DNA of 64,000 bases from an uncultured Afifella sp. (GCA_947259045.1 CAMYKZ010000025.1:1-64000); one strand, 5' to 3'; positions 15,979 through 27,981 are shown, numbered from the stretch's first letter. Numbers and translations are program-made. The notes: generated by a model from the sequence alone, not told the origin.

Positions 15979-17286
15979 TCAATTCTGATCAGGTTTTTTG
16001 TCTTCGACCGGAATTGTCCACTCGCTGCTCTCTGGATCTGCCGGATCGCCCTCTTTCCATTCGCCGGTTTTTCTCAGCTCGCTGATCTTTTTCATATGTT
16101 CGGAGACATGCGCATGGGTGGTCAGCAGATACTCGAAATCCTGACCGTCCAGCTGTAACAGAAGGCAATCCGTCTGGGCGACAACCGCGACCTTGCGGCG
16201 CCGCTTCTCCAGCAACGCCATTTCGCCGAAATGATCGCCTTCGTGCAAAAATACAATCTCGCCGCCGCGGGCCTCGACACGCACCTCGCCTTCGGAAATG
16301 AAATACATGCTGTCCGCCCGGTCGCCCGGACGCAGGATGATCGAACCCGCCGAATGCCGGTGCGACTGAAGCAGCTTCATGATGTCCGCCACTTCGTTGG
16401 CCTCAAGCCTTGCAAACAGCGGCACCTTTGCCACCATATTCCAGGTGATGACAAACTCGTTGCGGGCAATCTCGCGGGCGAACCCGCTTGAAAGAATGCC
16501 GATCGGCAGGGCGTACATGGCCAGGCCGAACACCATGAACATGCCGCCGAAGACTTTGCCCAATGCGGTAACCGGGACAACATCGCCGTAACCGACCGTC
16601 GTCAGTGTCGCCAGCGACCACCACATGGCGGCCGGCAGCGAACCGAACTGTTCCGGCTGCGCCTCGCGTTCAATGAAATAAAGCAGCGAGGCGGAAAGGA
16701 TTATCAGGCTGGTCATGATGATCAGCGCCCCGAACAGCGCCCATAATTCAGATTTGACAACCCTGAGAAGGATCTGAAGCGCCGGCGAATACCGCGCGAT
16801 CTTCAGGAAACGCATCAGCCTCAAAACCCGCAGAACCCTGAGATCGACGCCGAACAGATTGCCGAGATAAAATGGCAGGATCGCCAGCAGATCGATGATC
16901 AGCAGCGGTGTCATGGCGAATTTCAGCCGCGCTTTCCACGGCTGCAGATGCCGCAGCGGCGGCAGGTCGACGCACACCCATAACCTGGCGGCATATTCTG
17001 CGGTAAAGATCAGCACGGAGACAATATTGAAGAGCTCGAACCAGAACCCGTAGACCGCATCAAGATCGGCAACGGTCGAGGCTGCAAAAACAATCACATT
17101 GGCGATGATCAGGCAGACAATGAACGTGTCGAACAAAACACTTGTGCGATCGGACACGGATCCGACTTCAAGAACTTCATGCCAGCGCCAGCGGCGCTTC
17201 GCCAGCGCTCCCCGGTCTTCCGGGTGGACGAATGGCGTCTTCGGAATGTCTGTCGTTACCTTTGTCTTTGTCCGGGGTTCAGCCAT
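15979..17286 (-). CDS. Voltage/cyclic-nucleotide-gated potassium channel
   Basis: This 435-residue protein has six transmembrane segments. An S4-like helix (R-V-L-R-V-L-R-L-M-R-F) carries regularly spaced arginines, the selectivity filter T-V-G-Y-G-D lies in the pore loop, and a C-terminal cyclic-nucleotide-binding domain (about 290-405) contains G-D-H-F-G-E-M-A-L-L. It is longer than the MloK1 channel and has more S4 charges. It lies 11 bp downstream of alaS, so it is likely co-transcribed, though functionally unrelated. Confidence 0.88.
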   Translation of the reverse strand: MAEPRTKTKVTTDIPKTPFVHPEDRGALAKRRWRWHEVLEVGSVSDRTSVLFDTFIVCLIIANVIVFAASTVADLDAVYGFWFELFNIVSVLIFTAEYAARLWVCVDLPPLRHLQPWKARLKFAMTPLLIIDLLAILPFYLGNLFGVDLRVLRVLRLMRFLKIARYSPALQILLRVVKSELWALFGALIIMTSLIILSASLLYFIEREAQPEQFGSLPAAMWWSLATLTTVGYGDVVPVTALGKVFGGMFMVFGLAMYALPIGILSSGFAREIARNEFVITWNMVAKVPLFARLEANEVADIMKLLQSHRHSAGSIILRPGDRADSMYFISEGEVRVEARGGEIVFLHEGDHFGEMALLEKRRRKVAVVAQTDCLLLQLDGQDFEYLLTTHAHVSEHMKKISELRKTGEWKEGDPADPESSEWTIPVEDKKPDQN

Positions 17287-17297
17287 CGCGCCGGCCC

Positions 17298-19964
17298 TCA
17301 GGCCGCCAGTTCTTCCACGCGGCTCGTCACGACCCGCAAAGCGTCTTCGGCTGCATCCGCATTCGGCCCGCCGGCCTGTGCCAGATCCGGCCTGCCGCCG
17401 CCGCCGCGCCCGCCCAGCGCTTCCGAACCGAGCTTTACCAGATCAACGGCGCTGATCCTGTCCGTCAGGTCGTCGGTCACGCCAATCACGATCCCGGCCT
17501 TGCCGTCATTGATGCCGACAATGGCAACCACGCCGGAGCCCACGGCCTGCTTGCCCTGATCGACCAGCCCCTTCAGGTCCTTCGGGGCAACCCCCTCCAC
17601 CGCCCGCACCATCAGTTTGATCGAACCGACCTGACGGATCGCCGGCTCCGCTTCGCCGCCGCCGCCCATTGCCAGTTTCTTGTTGGCCTCCGCGAGTTGC
17701 CGTTCCAGCCGCTTGCGCTCCTCCAGCAGCGAATCAAACCGCTCGACGACATCGTCCGGACGCACCTTCAGACGGCTGGCAATTTCGCGCACCCGCTGAT
17801 CCTGAAGCGACAGATAGTGCCGCGCCGCATCTCCGGTCAGCGCCTCGATCCGGCGGACGCCGGCGGCAACGGCCGATTCGGAGACGACATTGATCAATCC
17901 GATTTCGCCCGTGCGTTCGACATGGGTTCCACCGCACAATTCCAGCGAGTAGGTTTTCCCGGTCCGTTCGCCGTCCGGCCAGATGCCCATTGAGACCACA
18001 CGCACCTCGTCTCCATACTTTTCGCCGAACAGGGCCATGGCGCCGGCATTCACCGCCGCGTCCCTGTCCATCAGCCGCGTCGACACGGCTGCGTCCTGCA
18101 GAACGATCTGGTTCGACCGGTCGGCGATCGTGGAAATTTCGTCATCGGTGACCGGTTTGGGATGGGAGAAATCGAAGCGCAGGCGATCCGGCGCAACAAG
18201 AGAGCCCTTCTGCGCCACATGGGATCCAAGGGTTTCGCGCAGCGCCTCGTGCAGCAGGTGTGTGGCTGAATGGTTGGCCCGGATCATCCGACGCCGACCA
18301 GCGTCGGCAGCCAGCCGGACCGCTTCACCAACCTGTATTGTCCCGCTTTCAACCCGGCCCTGGTGAATGAACAAACCGTCCGCCTTCTTCTGTGTGTCAC
18401 TGACCTGAAACCGCGCACCGGATTCCGTTTCAATCATACCGGTATCGCCGATCTGGCCGCCGGATTCACCGTAAAACGGCGTCTGATTGGTGACCAGCGA
18501 ACCTTCATCTTCCGCTTTCAGCGCATCGGTTTCCGCACCGTCGCGGACAAGTACCTGCACAACACCTTCGGCATTGACGGTTTCATATCCAAGGAACTCC
18601 GTCGCGCCGACCCGATCGCGAATGCTCAGCCAGATCGTGTCCGTCGCCGCATCTCCGGAGCCGGACCAGCTGGCACGGGCTTCCGCCTTCTGGCGCTGCA
18701 TCGCATCATTGAAGCCCGTCAGATCGACGCCGATATTGCGGGCTTTCAGCGCATCCTGGGTCAGGTCCAGCGGAAAGCCGTATGTGTCGTAGAGCTTGAA
18801 CGCCGTTTCACCGTCGAGAATGTCGCTTTCGCCGAGATTCTCCGTCGCCGTTTCAAGCAGCGACAGACCGCGTGCAAGGGTCTTCTGGAAACGCGCTTCT
18901 TCCAGCTTCAAGGTTTCTGAGATAAGCGCCTCGGCCCGGCCGAGTTCCGGAAATGCCTGGCCCATTTCCCGCACCAGAAGAGGTACGAGCCTGAAAATCG
19001 CCGGTTCCGTGATCCCGAGCAGATGCGCATGACGCATGCCGCGCCGCATGATCCTTCTCAGCACATATCCGCGGCCTTCATTGGACGGCAAGACGCCATC
19101 GGCAATCAGGAAGCTGGTTGCGCGCAAATGATCGGCAATCACCCGGTAGCTCGCGATCTCACTTTCGCCGGCACTTTTGCCGGCAATATCGCTCACCCCG
19201 GCAATCAGCGCCCTGAACAGATCGATATCGTAGTTATTGTGCACGCCCTGCATCACGGCGGCGATGCGTTCAAGGCCCATCCCGGTGTCGATCGACGGCC
19301 GCGGCAGATCGATCCGCTGGTCTGTGGCGACCTGTTCAAACTGCATGAAGACAAGATTCCAGATCTCCACGAAACGGTCACCATCTTCTTCCGGTGTTCC
19401 CGGTGGTCCGCCCCAGATATGGTCGCCATGATCATAGAAAATTTCAGAGCACGGACCGCACGGACCGGTATCGCCCATGGCCCAGAAATTGTCATGGGTC
19501 GGGATCCGGATGATCCGGTCGTCGGCAAGGCCGGCCACTTTCTTCCACAGAGCATGGGCGTCATCGTCCTCGGCGTAGACCGTCACAAGAAGCCGCTCTT
19601 TCGGCAGGCCGAATTCCCTGGTGATCAGCGTCCAGGCCAGTTCAATGGCCCGCTCCTTGAAATAGTCGCCGAATGAAAAATTGCCGAGCATCTCAAAAAA
19701 TGTGTGGTGGCGCGCGGTATAACCGACATTGTCCAGGTCATTGTGCTTGCCGCCCGCGCGCACGCATTTCTGTGACGTGACGGCGCGCGGATAGGGCGGC
19801 TGCGCCTTGCCGGTGAAATAATCCTTGAACTGAACCATTCCGGCATTGGTGAACATCAGGGTCGGGTCATTGCGCGGAACCAGTGGTCCCGATTCAACTG
19901 TTTCGTGGCCCTCAGCCGCAAAATAGTTCAGAAATGCGGTCCTGATATCGTTGACGCTGCTCAT
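17298..19964 (-). CDS. alaS: Alanyl-tRNA synthetase
   Basis: This 888-residue class II synthetase has the N-terminal catalytic core ([10 protein letters not shown]), the editing domain zinc motifs H-S-A-T-H and C-G-G-T-H, and a C-terminal DHHA1/C-Ala domain with G[13 protein letters not shown]. It charges tRNA-Ala. GAGGATC precedes the ATG. It is downstream of recA on the same strand, a common alphaproteobacterial order. Confidence 0.97.
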   Translation of the reverse strand: MSSVNDIRTAFLNYFAAEGHETVESGPLVPRNDPTLMFTNAGMVQFKDYFTGKAQPPYPRAVTSQKCVRAGGKHNDLDNVGYTARHHTFFEMLGNFSFGDYFKERAIELAWTLITREFGLPKERLLVTVYAEDDDAHALWKKVAGLADDRIIRIPTHDNFWAMGDTGPCGPCSEIFYDHGDHIWGGPPGTPEEDGDRFVEIWNLVFMQFEQVATDQRIDLPRPSIDTGMGLERIAAVMQGVHNNYDIDLFRALIAGVSDIAGKSAGESEIASYRVIADHLRATSFLIADGVLPSNEGRGYVLRRIMRRGMRHAHLLGITEPAIFRLVPLLVREMGQAFPELGRAEALISETLKLEEARFQKTLARGLSLLETATENLGESDILDGETAFKLYDTYGFPLDLTQDALKARNIGVDLTGFNDAMQRQKAEARASWSGSGDAATDTIWLSIRDRVGATEFLGYETVNAEGVVQVLVRDGAETDALKAEDEGSLVTNQTPFYGESGGQIGDTGMIETESGARFQVSDTQKKADGLFIHQGRVESGTIQVGEAVRLAADAGRRRMIRANHSATHLLHEALRETLGSHVAQKGSLVAPDRLRFDFSHPKPVTDDEISTIADRSNQIVLQDAAVSTRLMDRDAAVNAGAMALFGEKYGDEVRVVSMGIWPDGERTGKTYSLELCGGTHVERTGEIGLINVVSESAVAAGVRRIEALTGDAARHYLSLQDQRVREIASRLKVRPDDVVERFDSLLEERKRLERQLAEANKKLAMGGGGEAEPAIRQVGSIKLMVRAVEGVAPKDLKGLVDQGKQAVGSGVVAIVGINDGKAGIVIGVTDDLTDRISAVDLVKLGSEALGGRGGGGRPDLAQAGGPNADAAEDALRVVTSRVEELAA

Positions 19965-20125
19965 AAATCACTGATCCTCGACGGATGTCGCCATAGCCGG
20001 CGTATCATCCGCCGCCGGGCCTGTTCCGTCTGTTCGGGCTTTCGCCTGTTTCGGCGTCATTTAGACGCCATCACCGGGTCCTGTCCAGCAGCAGGATCAA
20101 GCGATCGGATAGCTTGCAGACAAGC

Positions 20126-20153
20126 AAGGCCCGCGGAGCGATCCGCGGGCCTT
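20126..20153 (-). terminator. Hairpin after recA, probable terminator
   Basis: A perfect 12-bp inverted repeat, AAGGCCCGCGGA with TCCGCGGGCCTT around a four-base loop, lies between recA and alaS. The trailing sequence on the minus strand (GCTTGTC) is only weakly T-rich, so termination may be partial. Confidence 0.62.
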
Positions 20154-20201
20154 CTATTCAATCGATGCTACAATTCAGTTGATATACCGCAGACGACGCG
20201 A

Positions 20202-21293
<1,092 letters not shown>

Positions 21294-21352
21294 GCACTAT
21301 CCCCTATTCAGGCAAAAGAAACCAGCCTTGGCGGCACCGTTATGGTGACGAA

Positions 21353-21381
21353 TATGTACCTCATTTGTTCTGTTTTGTAAA
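21353..21381 (-). promoter_or_regulatory. recA promoter with LexA-type SOS box in the spacer
   Basis: Reading towards recA, TTTACA (21381-21376) and TACATA (21358-21353) are separated by exactly 17 bp. Between and overlapping them, GAAC-N7-GTAC (21370-21356) matches the alphaproteobacterial LexA consensus GAAC-N7-GAAC (equivalently GTTC-N7-GTTC) with one mismatch. A second one-mismatch copy, GAAC-N7-GAAA, is at 21425-21411. Confidence 0.6.
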
Positions 21382-21439
21382 GAGTGTATAACTTGTTGGT
21401 TTTGCTCGTTTTTCGTAATTTGTTCTATTTCTGTCCGGC

Positions 21440-23950
21440 CTAGCCGTCCAAGGTCTGCTTGACCGCCGTCGCCAGGTCTTTCAGCGAAAACGGCTTGGGC
21501 AGAAACTGAAAACTCTCATCTTCCGGCAAATGTTTTGCAAACGCCTCTTCCGCATAACCGGATACGAAAATGATCTTCAGATCCGGTTGCGTCTTGCGCA
21601 GTTCGCGCAGCAGCGACGGCCCGTCCATTTCCGGCATCACGACATCGGAAACGACAAGATCGACTGTTTCGTCGATCGAGCCGATGACTTCCAGGGCTTC
21701 AGTGCCGGACGCGGCCTCGTATACCGTGTAGCCGCGCGCGGTCAGCGCGCGGGCGGCAAATGCCCGCACCGCCTCTTCATCTTCTACCAGCAGGATCCGG
21801 GCGCTGCCGGTGAGATCGGATGGCACGGCAGCTGCCGGTTTCGCCTCTTCAACCGTATCCTTTTCTTCCGGGATATGCCGCGGCATCAGAATACGGAACG
21901 TCGAACCCTCGCCGAGCGTGCTGTCGACATAGATAAACCCGCCGGTCTGCTTGATGATGCCGTAGACGGTCGATAATCCCAGGCCGGTGCCCTTGCCGAC
22001 ATCCTTGGTGGAATAGAACGGCTCGAAAATCTTGTCCTGCACATCGGGCGGCATTCCGGTGCCGGTGTCGGCGACTTCAATCAGCACATAATCGCCCGGC
22101 CGGAACCCCTGCCCCCTGAAACGCATGCTCTCCGCCTCGGCGACATTGGCGGTGCGGATCGTCAGCACACCGCCATCGGGCATGGCGTCGCGTGCGTTGA
22201 CGGCCAGATTGACGATCACCTGCTCCAGTTGGTTGAGATCGGCCTTGATAGGCCACAGATCCCGGCCGTGGTCGACATGCAGACTGATCCGTTCGCTGAT
22301 CAGCCGGTCAAGCAGCACCGACAGATCGGACAGAATGTCCGGCAGGTTGATGACTTTCGGTCTCAGCGTCTGGCGTCTGGAGAATGCAAGCAACTGGCGC
22401 ACGAGCCCGGCAGCGCGGTTCGCATTCTGCTTGATGTTCATAATATCCTGGAACGAAGGATCGCTCGGCCGGTGATTGGTCAGAAGCAGATCGGAAAAAC
22501 CGATGATTGCAGTCAGCACATTGTTGAAGTCATGCGCGATTCCGCCCGCCAGCTGGCCGACCGCCTGCATTTTCTGGCTCTGGGCAAACTGCTCTTCCAG
22601 TTCCCGCTGCTCGGTTGTCTCAAGCGCATAGACGATTGCCGCGTCTTCGCCGTCGTCACCTTCAAGAATCGGGCTGACGAAGAAACGCGCACTGTGGCCA
22701 TCGTCCTTGCCAAACCCGGCATCAACGGCCGGAACGTCGTCCTGGCCGGCAACGGCCGCGTCGATCGCAGCGCCGAGGCTGGCTCTGTCAGAGGGCTTGA
22801 CGACATCGACAAGCTTGAGCTTCTCGCTGTCTGAACCGGAAGCTCCGAACAACATCACAAACCGGGCATTGGTCAGGCCCAGAATGCCGTTACGGTCAAC
22901 GGATGCAATGGCCATGGGCGTGTTGTTGAAGAACCGCGTGAACCGCATTTCCGCCTTGTGGCCGGTGCCGGCATCATCGCCCTGGCGCATATCCAGCACC
23001 ATAGTCCGCGAAGCCCCGACCGTGCCGTCGGCGGCAACAGGGACCCGGTGCAGCAGCCTGACGGGGATGCGTGTCCCGTCAATATGGACAAGGTCGACAT
23101 TGAACCGCTCGGCGGCGCCATCGCTGCGCCCTGCTGCCTGCAGCATCGGCACGCCCTCGACACTGATGATCTCGCTGACATTGATACTGCCCGGCTCAAA
23201 CTCCGCCAGGTCAATGCCGATCCATTCGGCAAGCGTTGCGTTGATATAGCGGATGCGGCCATCCGGCTCCAGCGAGAAGAAACCGGCCGGCGCGTGATCG
23301 AGATAATCGATCGCGTTCTGCAGCTCCTGGAAAATATTCTCCTGGTGCTCACGTTCCCGGGTTATGTCGGACACCATCCAGCCGAACTGGCCGGCGCCGG
23401 ACGGATTGACCTTGACATGATACCAGCGTGCGCCGTCCGACCGGCCGCCGATACCGCCTGGCATGCGAATCTCTTCGGCTGCGCGCCGGCCCTTCTCCGC
23501 CGATGCCGTCAGCCGGTAAACCGCTTCAGATGCATCCGGATTTTCTGCAAACAGGCGCTCGATTGTCCTCAGATCGTCCGGGCCTTCCGAACCTGAAAGT
23601 TTGTGGTAGGCCATATTGGCTGCAACCGGCGTACCGTCGGCACGGGTCACCAGCGCGCCGTCGGCCAGCGAATCAAAAAATGTTTCCTCAAAACTGCTTT
23701 TGCGCTCTTCGACAACATGAACATTGCCGAATGCAATCAATCCGACGGCAAGCGCAAACAGCACGGCCACGCCGACCGCGGCGAGAATACCGAGGCTCAC
23801 CAGCGCAACCAGATTGGCCATTTCGCGCGGAAGATAGACATAACTTCCCGCAATTCCGATCAGGCACAGCACCAGCAATACGACAACCATCTGGCTGGAT
23901 CGGCCGGCGGTTGACGATTGGATTTCTTGATCGGTTTCGACGTTCGACAT
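21440..23950 (-). CDS. cckA: Cell-cycle hybrid histidine kinase CckA
   Basis: This 836-residue hybrid kinase controls the CtrA phosphorelay through ChpT. Two membrane helices (about 21-39 and 46-74) are followed by PAS domains, a HisKA domain with the phospho-His block G-G-I-A-H-D-F-N-N, a HATPase domain ([14 protein letters not shown]) and a C-terminal receiver domain (L-V-E-D-E-E, V-S-D-V-V-M-P). It is upstream of recA on the same strand with a 146-bp gap that holds the recA promoter. Confidence 0.95.
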   Translation of the reverse strand: MSNVETDQEIQSSTAGRSSQMVVVLLVLCLIGIAGSYVYLPREMANLVALVSLGILAAVGVAVLFALAVGLIAFGNVHVVEERKSSFEETFFDSLADGALVTRADGTPVAANMAYHKLSGSEGPDDLRTIERLFAENPDASEAVYRLTASAEKGRRAAEEIRMPGGIGGRSDGARWYHVKVNPSGAGQFGWMVSDITREREHQENIFQELQNAIDYLDHAPAGFFSLEPDGRIRYINATLAEWIGIDLAEFEPGSINVSEIISVEGVPMLQAAGRSDGAAERFNVDLVHIDGTRIPVRLLHRVPVAADGTVGASRTMVLDMRQGDDAGTGHKAEMRFTRFFNNTPMAIASVDRNGILGLTNARFVMLFGASGSDSEKLKLVDVVKPSDRASLGAAIDAAVAGQDDVPAVDAGFGKDDGHSARFFVSPILEGDDGEDAAIVYALETTEQRELEEQFAQSQKMQAVGQLAGGIAHDFNNVLTAIIGFSDLLLTNHRPSDPSFQDIMNIKQNANRAAGLVRQLLAFSRRQTLRPKVINLPDILSDLSVLLDRLISERISLHVDHGRDLWPIKADLNQLEQVIVNLAVNARDAMPDGGVLTIRTANVAEAESMRFRGQGFRPGDYVLIEVADTGTGMPPDVQDKIFEPFYSTKDVGKGTGLGLSTVYGIIKQTGGFIYVDSTLGEGSTFRILMPRHIPEEKDTVEEAKPAAAVPSDLTGSARILLVEDEEAVRAFAARALTARGYTVYEAASGTEALEVIGSIDETVDLVVSDVVMPEMDGPSLLRELRKTQPDLKIIFVSGYAEEAFAKHLPEDESFQFLPKPFSLKDLATAVKQTLDG

Positions 23951-24390
23951 GGACCCCGTTCCTTTGGATCCGAATTCTATCAGATCAGACCAGACTGCGT
24001 GACTGTTCCCGTCACGAAAAGAAATAACTCAACAATTCAAGTGGCTTGCGCAATTTTTCATCATCGTGAAATATTCACTCAGCATCCGCTCGACGAAAGC
24101 TTTTCCGTTTGTTTCACATGACGCCGAACGCTTGCGGCGTTTGATGATGATTAAGCGCGCCGGCAAAAACGCAGCCTTTGAAGTCCTTCCTGACCCGCCC
24201 TCGACAGCGACAGACTTAGCCGATTCGTGGTCAGGAAACTGCATTACTTCAACGCGATTGCGAAGCCGATTATGGCGAAAGGTTTTCCACCGCTCAAAAG
24301 GATCGTTGGAAACATTTGAAATATCGAGACAATCCGTCTAACGTCTAACCTCCGCAATGGTCCAATAGACTGCGTACAGAGGAGGTGTCC
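23951..24390. other. Intergenic region between cckA and the FliO-like gene
   Basis: These 440 bp separate two divergent genes and must carry both promoters. Short open frames on either strand have no family resemblance or good ribosome-binding site. A direct repeat, CGTCTAACGTCTAACC, lies about 45 bp before the plus-strand gene. I recognise no RNA gene. Confidence 0.5.
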
Positions 24391-26928
24391 ATGCGGGACT
24401 GGTTTGAGACGATGTTTGGCGGCAATGCGTTGGCGGCGCAATTGGTTGTCGCTCTTGTATTAAGCGTCCTATTGATAGCGGGACTGGCTGTGCTTTTCGG
24501 CCGGCGATCCGGTGGCAGGGTGTCCAAGGGCCCCGCCCGCGGGCGCCAGCCGAGGCTATCAGTCATGGAGGCCGCCCATGTTGACGGCACCCGCAGGCTG
24601 GTGCTGGTCCGGCGTGATCAGATTGAACATCTGGTGATGATCGGCGGACCGACTGATATCGTTGTGGAAACGAATATCATCAGAGGCCGGCCTTCAGGAC
24701 AGGTCCAGCCGGGCCGCAGGCCAGCGGCCGGTCAGCGGCCTCATGCGGCTGCTGCCGGACAGGCTACAGCCGGCAAACCTGCACGATCCGGCCGCCAGAT
24801 GCCTGCAGCTGCAGTTGCAGCGACGTCTGCGGCAGCAGCTGCGGCTGCCGTCATGGCGCGTCAGGGTGACCCTTCAGGAGAACACGGCGCCGACGTCGCC
24901 GGCAGCGAATTGCGCGCCGGTCTTGCCACACCGGCAATGGATCCCGGTTTTGCGCCGAGACCGGTTGTTGAAAGCCGATCAGCTGAAAGCCGGTCAAACG
25001 GACGCGACACAGGCGAAATGCCGCCCGCCCGCTCCGAGCCGCCGTCGCTTGTCGAGCCGGCATCTCAAGAACCGGCATCGGAACAAACCGCCGTCGGATC
25101 GCCGGTCGCAGCTACATCAGCTGAAGCTGAGCCACCGGCTTCAATGCCGGCTGCAGAATCCGATGTTGTGGAAGACGTTGCAGATGTCCCGGTCGCCGAT
25201 GAACCCGTCGACGAACCTGTTTCCGCTGTTACAGAAGATTTTGCAGCGGAACATGAAGCGCCGGATGAACCGGCGTCCGATGATGACGTCATGGCCAGTT
25301 CAATGTCTGCGGCGGGCCTTGCTGCCGGGTTCGCGGCCCTGGCTGCGGGCGCAGCGTCGTCCGAGCAAGACGATCCTGCTATGGCAGTTTCCGACGATCT
25401 GCCTGCAGAACCGGCCATTGAACCGGCAAACGTTGCACCCTTGAAGGCGGTTGCAACAAATGCTGCGCACGAAGATCCCTTTGGCGACCTGGAAACAGAG
25501 TTCAAGAAGGCGTTTGAATCATCGCTGCAGGATCTCAAGTCCAAGGTTCATGGTGGAGCGGACGAATCGGCCGCCGAACCACAGCGGGAATCTGTGGCCG
25601 ATGCTGAACCTCGGCAAGACACCGACATGTCGTCTGGTGAGCCTGTTGACACGCCGGAACTCCGGACCGCCGCATTGGAGACGGACGACGATGGCGAACC
25701 TCAATCGGAGGACAGGTCTGCTGCGGCATCTGCTGAAGATATGTCGGAGGCAGCGAACGTCTTCGCTGCAGACACGGTGGACGAAGAGCGAGATCCGTTT
25801 GATGCTCCCGAGCTGAACGAGTTCCTGCCTGAGCCTGAAACACAGGAACAACACGCTGAGGCTGAAGTGCCGGCAGCTGACGAGCAGCCCGCCATGTCGA
25901 TCGATCTCGGCACTGAGGTTATTGCCCTGCCGGACGCGGAGGCATCGGAGTCTCTCGAACCGGTGGCAGTACAGGCAGAACCTGTCGCGGAGACAGCCGA
26001 TCCGGATGACAATGAACCGGTTCTGACCGACGCTGACATACCCGAATCGGTCATTGATGAACCGGTCATGGCTGAACCGGTTCTGCCAGAACCAGACCTG
26101 CCTGAACCGGACCTGCCTGAGCCGGACCTGCGCGAGCCGGACCTGCGCGAGCCGGAAGCCGTTGACGTCGCAATGGACGAAGAACGGTCCCCCGGCGGCT
26201 TGCCGGCGGAATTGGCGTTCCTGGACACACCTGCGTTTGAAGAAGCGGAGACGGATTCTGCGGATGAGATGGATCTGCCGGATGAGTTTGCTGCTGCAGC
26301 CGAATTACCGGATGACGATCATTCGGCCGATCCTGACGATACGGATCAGCCCGATCACTTGCCATTGCCGGAAGCCGCCGCTGCGCCTGCGCCCTCGATC
26401 AATCCGTTTCCGACAATACCGGAAAACATCCGCCAATCGGTGCTGGCGGCAGCAAATCGGCCGGTTCCGCCGGAATTGGCTGCCAGCCTTGCCGAAGGCA
26501 CCAACAAGGACGTTGCCGCCACCACTCTTGGCGATTTGGCACACCGGTTGGAAAAAGCATTGTCGGACAAATCCCGACCCGACATTGGCGATCAGACAGT
26601 TACCGACTTGCAGGCGGCACCGGAAACCGGCGGCGAGGACATCGTGACCGACGATCTCATGGACGAAATTTCATCTGAGCAACCGGTCGCTGAGGTCGTT
26701 GCTGACAGTGAAAGCGACAGTTTTGACGGCGAAATTGATGACAGCCCGATTGATGACAGCCCGATTGATGACGGGGCAGTTGATGACGGGGCAGTTGACG
26801 ACAGGGCCGTCATAGACTTTGCGGCGCGTCGGCGCGAAGAACCGGAAGAACCGGCCGATCCGCTGGAAGACGAAATGGCAAAGCTCCTCAATGATCTGAC
26901 GAGTGATACCAGCAACCGGACCGGGTAG
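24391..26928 (+). CDS. FliO-like membrane protein with a long acidic repetitive tail
   Basis: This 845-residue protein has one transmembrane helix (about 14-37), then a FliO-like module in which R-R-L-V-L-V-R-R-D-x-I-E-H-L-x-M-I-G-G-P-T-D-I-V-V-E (about 70-90) stands out. The remaining 750 residues are low-complexity, Ala/Pro/Glu/Asp-rich and probably disordered, with two pentapeptide arrays. FliO helps assemble the flagellar export gate, but no flagellar genes are nearby, so the role is open. GAGGAG precedes the ATG at 24391. Confidence 0.75.
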   Translation: MRDWFETMFGGNALAAQLVVALVLSVLLIAGLAVLFGRRSGGRVSKGPARGRQPRLSVMEAAHVDGTRRLVLVRRDQIEHLVMIGGPTDIVVETNIIRGRPSGQVQPGRRPAAGQRPHAAAAGQATAGKPARSGRQMPAAAVAATSAAAAAAAVMARQGDPSGEHGADVAGSELRAGLATPAMDPGFAPRPVVESRSAESRSNGRDTGEMPPARSEPPSLVEPASQEPASEQTAVGSPVAATSAEAEPPASMPAAESDVVEDVADVPVADEPVDEPVSAVTEDFAAEHEAPDEPASDDDVMASSMSAAGLAAGFAALAAGAASSEQDDPAMAVSDDLPAEPAIEPANVAPLKAVATNAAHEDPFGDLETEFKKAFESSLQDLKSKVHGGADESAAEPQRESVADAEPRQDTDMSSGEPVDTPELRTAALETDDDGEPQSEDRSAAASAEDMSEAANVFAADTVDEERDPFDAPELNEFLPEPETQEQHAEAEVPAADEQPAMSIDLGTEVIALPDAEASESLEPVAVQAEPVAETADPDDNEPVLTDADIPESVIDEPVMAEPVLPEPDLPEPDLPEPDLREPDLREPEAVDVAMDEERSPGGLPAELAFLDTPAFEEAETDSADEMDLPDEFAAAAELPDDDHSADPDDTDQPDHLPLPEAAAAPAPSINPFPTIPENIRQSVLAAANRPVPPELAASLAEGTNKDVAATTLGDLAHRLEKALSDKSRPDIGDQTVTDLQAAPETGGEDIVTDDLMDEISSEQPVAEVVADSESDSFDGEIDDSPIDDSPIDDGAVDDGAVDDRAVIDFAARRREEPEEPADPLEDEMAKLLNDLTSDTSNRTG
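26083..26157 (+). repeat. Five 15-bp in-frame repeats encoding P-E-P-D-L
   Basis: Five consecutive 15-bp units (such as CTGCCTGAACCGGAC) with few substitutions encode L-P/R-E-P-D repeats in the acidic tail of the FliO-like protein. Confidence 0.85.
26734..26808 (+). repeat. Five 15-bp in-frame repeats encoding I-D-D-S-P / V-D-D-G-A
   Basis: Five consecutive 15-bp units (ATTGATGACAGCCCG twice, then GTTGATGACGGGGCA-like copies) encode acidic pentapeptides near the C-terminus of the FliO-like protein. Confidence 0.85.
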
Positions 26929-26942
26929 TTGCCGGCAGGCAT

Positions 26943-26976
26943 AAAAACGCCCGGTCAATTCAAACTGGCCGGGCGT
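26943..26976 (-). terminator. Rho-independent terminator of dksA
   Basis: An 11-bp stem with one G-T pair (26947-26957 with 26966-26976) encloses an 8-base loop and is followed on the minus strand by five T residues. It lies between the convergent FliO-like and dksA genes and may also slow transcription from the plus strand. Confidence 0.78.
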
Positions 26977-27008
26977 CTTCGGAATTTCAATTGATCTGAA
27001 AAATCTGG

Positions 27009-27425
27009 TCAGTCGTCCCGGTAAACGCGCTCACGCCGTTCGTGCCGCTCCTGTGCCTCTATCGACAGCGTCGCTATCGGCCTGGCATCAAGCCGGCTCA
27101 GACTGATCGGCTCACCTGTTTCTTCACAATAACCGTATGTCCCTTCATGGATGCGAAGCAATGCCGCATCGATCTTGGAAATCAGTTTTCTCTGACGGTC
27201 CCGCGCTCGAAGCTCAATGGAACGATCGGTTTCTGAAGAGGCCCGGTCGGCAAGATCGGGATGATTATTGCTCTCAGCCTGAAGCGAATCGAGCGTTTCC
27301 CGGCTTTCCGCCAGAATGTCCTGTTTCCAGTCCAGCAATTTTTGCCGAAAATAGTCCCGCTGGCGCTCGTTCATGAACGTTTCACTACCATCGAGGACGT
27401 AGGATTTGTCTTTTTCCAGCAGCAT
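27009..27425 (-). CDS. dksA: RNA polymerase-binding transcription factor DksA
   Basis: This 138-residue protein has the DksA coiled coil (about 20-95, with D-L-A-D-R-A-S at the tip region) and C-terminal zinc-finger fold ending R-R-E-R-V-Y-R-D-D. DksA enters the RNA polymerase secondary channel and acts with ppGpp. Only the first of the four zinc-binding cysteines of E. coli DksA remains (Y-G-Y-C-E-E-T-G); the others are Thr, Ser and Ala. Confidence 0.92.
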   Translation of the reverse strand: MLLEKDKSYVLDGSETFMNERQRDYFRQKLLDWKQDILAESRETLDSLQAESNNHPDLADRASSETDRSIELRARDRQRKLISKIDAALLRIHEGTYGYCEETGEPISLSRLDARPIATLSIEAQERHERRERVYRDD

Positions 27426-27603
27426 TACATCACCCTGTTACTCGATCACAAACTTGCGTCGGATATACGGAGATACCGGTCGCGGCGCAAGCGAATACGC
27501 ATGACCATTTTGTGAAAAAGGTATTCAGCTAAGAGGCTTAGCGCAAACTTAGGGATAACTCTGTATTAACGTTCATAGTGAATAATGCGAAATAGTCGAA
27601 TTA

Positions 27604-27981
27604 ATGCTCGTGATGGCTGTTATGCATAAAAATACTCAACTTCTGGTTCATAGTTTTATTCGCGCAATGGATTCTGCCGAAGCCAACATTGTTGGCCTTA
27701 TGGCGCGTGAACGCGAAGCGTTGCGGGCAGGAAATCGAAATGTTGCAAAACAGATTCACGCCAGGCTGGGCAAGGCCGCACGATATTATCTGGGAACCGT
27801 GTGCAGCGCCCGCAACCGGCTGACGGGAATGAGCGATCTGTTTTCACCGGCGGAAGTGTCTGAGTTTCTTGAACAGCGGCGCATTACATTTGCCAGCCTT
27901 CTGCGCATTGAAATGGCTGCTCTGACCGCAGCGCGGCTCCTTGCAAACGAGCAGAGATCTGCCGCCAGACACGTCGCCTGA
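27604..27981 (+). CDS. Hypothetical helical protein
   Basis: This 125-residue protein is predicted to be mostly alpha-helical, with an N-terminal R-A-M-D-S-A-E-A-N-I-V-G-L-M-A-R-E-R-E-A-L segment that could form a coiled coil, and no membrane or signal segment. The general shape is like small chaperones such as FlgN, but no diagnostic motif is present. No ribosome-binding site is obvious, and ATG at 27604, 27613 or 27622 could be the start. Confidence 0.5.
   Translation: MLVMAVMHKNTQLLVHSFIRAMDSAEANIVGLMAREREALRAGNRNVAKQIHARLGKAARYYLGTVCSARNRLTGMSDLFSPAEVSEFLEQRRITFASLLRIEMAALTAARLLANEQRSAARHVA

Noticed and set aside
24029-24244. 71-codon minus-strand frame upstream of cckA
   Set aside because: No ribosome-binding site, no hydrophobic or domain pattern, and the position overlaps the expected promoter region.
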